Assembly: GCA_045107045.1 (NCBI GenBank)
Contig: JBGCFR010000009.1
Coordinates: forward strand, 32,058-96,057
Source: Putridiphycobacter sp045107045
Lineage (GTDB): Bacteria; Bacteroidota; Bacteroidia; Flavobacteriales_D; Crocinitomicaceae
DNA length: 64,000 nucleotides
Reading direction: 5' to 3'
Of the stretch, positions 62,749 through 64,000 are shown piece by piece. The notes below the pieces were generated by a model. That model searched no databases, was not told where the DNA came from, and saw only the letters and a list, made by a program, of their open reading frames with translations. A program made the translations under genes and the position numbers. The first letter of the stretch is position 1. The number at the start of each line of letters is the position of its first letter.

Positions 62749-63441
62749 TTGCTCTGGTCTGCCTTCATACTTGGGTTAGCGGGTAGCCTTCATTGCATTG
62801 GAATGTGTGGTCCAATCGCATTACTGATTCCAACTGTAAAAGGACAAAAAAAATGGATTTCCATCTTTTTATATCAATCAGGAAAATTGCTTACTTATAT
62901 AATTATTGGTGCGCTGTTTGGCATTGTAGTAGTAAGTATTTACAATTATAACATTCAGTCCACATTAACAATAACCAGTGGGTGCATACTGTTAATTTTT
63001 GCGTTGATACCTAAAGTACTCAATTACGTTGAAAAAAATGGGTATCAATTTTTTAATGGAGTTATAAAATTTAAAACGAAACTAACCAAAGCATTAAATA
63101 AAAACAGAATTGAATACAGTTTTTATATCGGATTTCTAAACGGCTTTATTCCATGTGCAATGGTCTATTCCGCAGCTATTATCGCTTTATCTCAAAAAAC
63201 GTTTACAAATAGTATAGTTTTCATGATTTTTTTTGGATTTGGAACCATTCCTTTAATGACTATATTCTACTTTACGGCAAACCAACTAAAGTCAAAACTC
63301 ACAAAATACGCCACAAATTTTAGAATGTGGTCGTTTATAATTGTTGGCATTTTTCTAATTTGGAGAGGTTTCTCAACTTATAACCATGACATTCCGAAAG
63401 TAAAAGAGGGCGCAAAATTTAAACTTTGTTTGCCTTTTTAA
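62749..63441 (+). CDS. Sulfite exporter TauE/SafE-like membrane protein (cco-linked)
   Basis: 230 residues, about six membrane helices. The opening FILGLAGSLHCIGMCGPIALL and the later FLNGFIPCAMVYSAAI (in parts) are typical of the subgroup found beside cco genes. The CxxxC pairs suggest a metal (copper) role, though substrates are unproven. The start is TTG, directly after the ccoH stop; no ATG or GTG fits the family N-terminus. Its last four bases overlap the convergent small gene. Confidence 0.88.
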   Translation: MLWSAFILGLAGSLHCIGMCGPIALLIPTVKGQKKWISIFLYQSGKLLTYIIIGALFGIVVVSIYNYNIQSTLTITSGCILLIFALIPKVLNYVEKNGYQFFNGVIKFKTKLTKALNKNRIEYSFYIGFLNGFIPCAMVYSAAIIALSQKTFTNSIVFMIFFGFGTIPLMTIFYFTANQLKSKLTKYATNFRMWSFIIVGIFLIWRGFSTYNHDIPKVKEGAKFKLCLPF

Positions 63442-63560
63442 TGACACCCACAACTATCACTGCCGCATGACTTAGCAGATTTTTTTTTACCCAAAAAGGT
63501 GTATCCTAAATAACCAATGGCAGATAAGAATAATATATAGACAATTACAACTTGAATCAT
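63438..63560 (-). CDS. FeoB-associated Cys-rich membrane peptide
   Basis: 40 residues, short. One membrane helix (about 3-22) and a tail KKKSAKSCGSDSCGCH with three Cys and a terminal His. Such peptides are found directly after feoB in many bacteria. Probably helps ferrous iron transfer. The start overlaps the feoB stop as ATGA; its end overlaps the convergent TauE-like gene by four bases. Confidence 0.88.
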   Translation of the reverse strand: MIQVVIVYILFLSAIGYLGYTFLGKKKSAKSCGSDSCGCH

Positions 63561-64000
63561 ATTAATATTTGATATGTAATTAATGATACAATATAGGCTA
63601 ATACTCCCATATATATAAACTGAACACTAGTCCATTTTATCGACTTTGTTTCTTTATATGTGACAGCAACCGTACTAAAACACTGAAGTGCAAAAGCATA
63701 AAACAATAATAAGCTTATACCTGTAGCTAAATTAAATGTCAATTCTCCTGTATTGTTATTCACCTCTCCTTGCATTTTTTCCTTTATAGTCATTGGTTTT
63801 TCTGAATTTATATTATAGATAATAGCCATTGTACCAACAAAAACCTCTCTTGCAGCTAGAGATGAAATTAGCGCAATTCCAATTTTCCAATCATACCCCA
63901 ACGGTTTAATTATTGGTTCAATGGTCTTCCCTATCATTCCTAAATAAGAGTTTTCTAATTGATAATTCGCTTTTGCAAATTCAATATCATCTTCTGATAA
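63557..64000 (-). CDS. feoB: Ferrous iron transport protein B, C-terminal part
   Basis: 147 residues are visible up to the window edge; the frame is still open there, so the gene continues beyond it. The sequence is the C-terminal gate and membrane part of FeoB: MIGKTIEPIIKPLGYDWKIG (in part), ALISSLAAREVFVGTMAIIY (in part), and LLLFYAFALQCFSTVAVTYKET (in part) with the conserved Cys. Imports Fe2+, needed for haem and Fe-S proteins of the oxidase locus next door. Confidence 0.93.
   Translation of the reverse strand, partial: LSEDDIEFAKANYQLENSYLGMIGKTIEPIIKPLGYDWKIGIALISSLAAREVFVGTMAIIYNINSEKPMTIKEKMQGEVNNNTGELTFNLATGISLLLFYAFALQCFSTVAVTYKETKSIKWTSVQFIYMGVLAYIVSLITYQILI

Overview
The window is from an AT-rich member of the Bacteroidota, most likely the Flavobacteriales. 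The evidence is TonB-dependent receptors with carboxypeptidase-like N-domains, secreted proteins with type IX secretion (T9SS) C-terminal domains of both the 'Por sorting' and gliding-associated (CHU_C) kinds, huge Reg_prop sensor kinases, a fused CcoN-CcoO cbb3 oxidase, the gene order rplM-rpsI-rpsB-tsf, and promoters of the Bacteroidota form TTG-N17-23-TAnnTTTG. I saw no tRNA, rRNA, CRISPR array, prophage or insertion sequence.

Layout. 1-2582: a TonB receptor and lipoprotein pair, cut by the window edge. 2987-8282: a secreted protein, a Reg_prop/HisKA_3 sensor kinase, its NarL-type regulator and an outer-membrane-like protein; three of these four genes share an upstream DNA motif at a fixed distance from a TTTG box. 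8308-14928: accessory secreted proteins and an unrecognised two-gene cytoplasmic unit. 15005-19462: a LytS-type Reg_prop kinase, its LytTR regulator and a solo LytTR protein. 19903-23433: a 5-oxoprolinase operon (pxpABC) led by an NRAMP-fold transporter that has lost the family's metal-ligand residues. 23604-27379: a T9SS cargo with a PA domain and a PurF-family enzyme. 27474-32395: a translation cluster (rplM, rpsI, rpsB, tsf, pyrH, frr, rlmB).

32473-45216: a GT-C glycosyltransferase, a 1202-residue TraB/GumN protein, an HD protein, an ECF sigma/anti-sigma operon, a TonB receptor, a PAP2 phosphatase, a CrcB fluoride channel and a small membrane protein. 45283-54680: a T9SS type-B adhesin-like protein, guaA with a LysM/periplasmic-binding protein, and a MerR regulator with two tandem paralogous secreted proteins. 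54888-57060: a three-gene unit (pRiA4b-like protein, methyltransferase, TraB lipoprotein). 57215-63441: a complete cbb3 oxidase locus ccoS-ccoNO-ccoQ-ccoP-ccoG-ccoH plus a TauE/SafE-like protein. 63438-64000: a FeoB-associated Cys-rich peptide and the 3' end of feoB, convergent with the oxidase locus.

The themes are envelope sensing (two Reg_prop kinases, one ECF system), secretion through T9SS, and micro-oxic respiration coupled to metal supply (cbb3 plus FeoB). The most original signals are the spaced promoter motif of the first two-component locus, the ligand-less NRAMP protein in the pxp operon, and several conserved-looking secreted or cytoplasmic families I cannot name. Several start codons were moved from the longest open frame using promoter position, overlaps with upstream stops and family N-termini. 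All family calls are from reading the translated sequence, not from searches.
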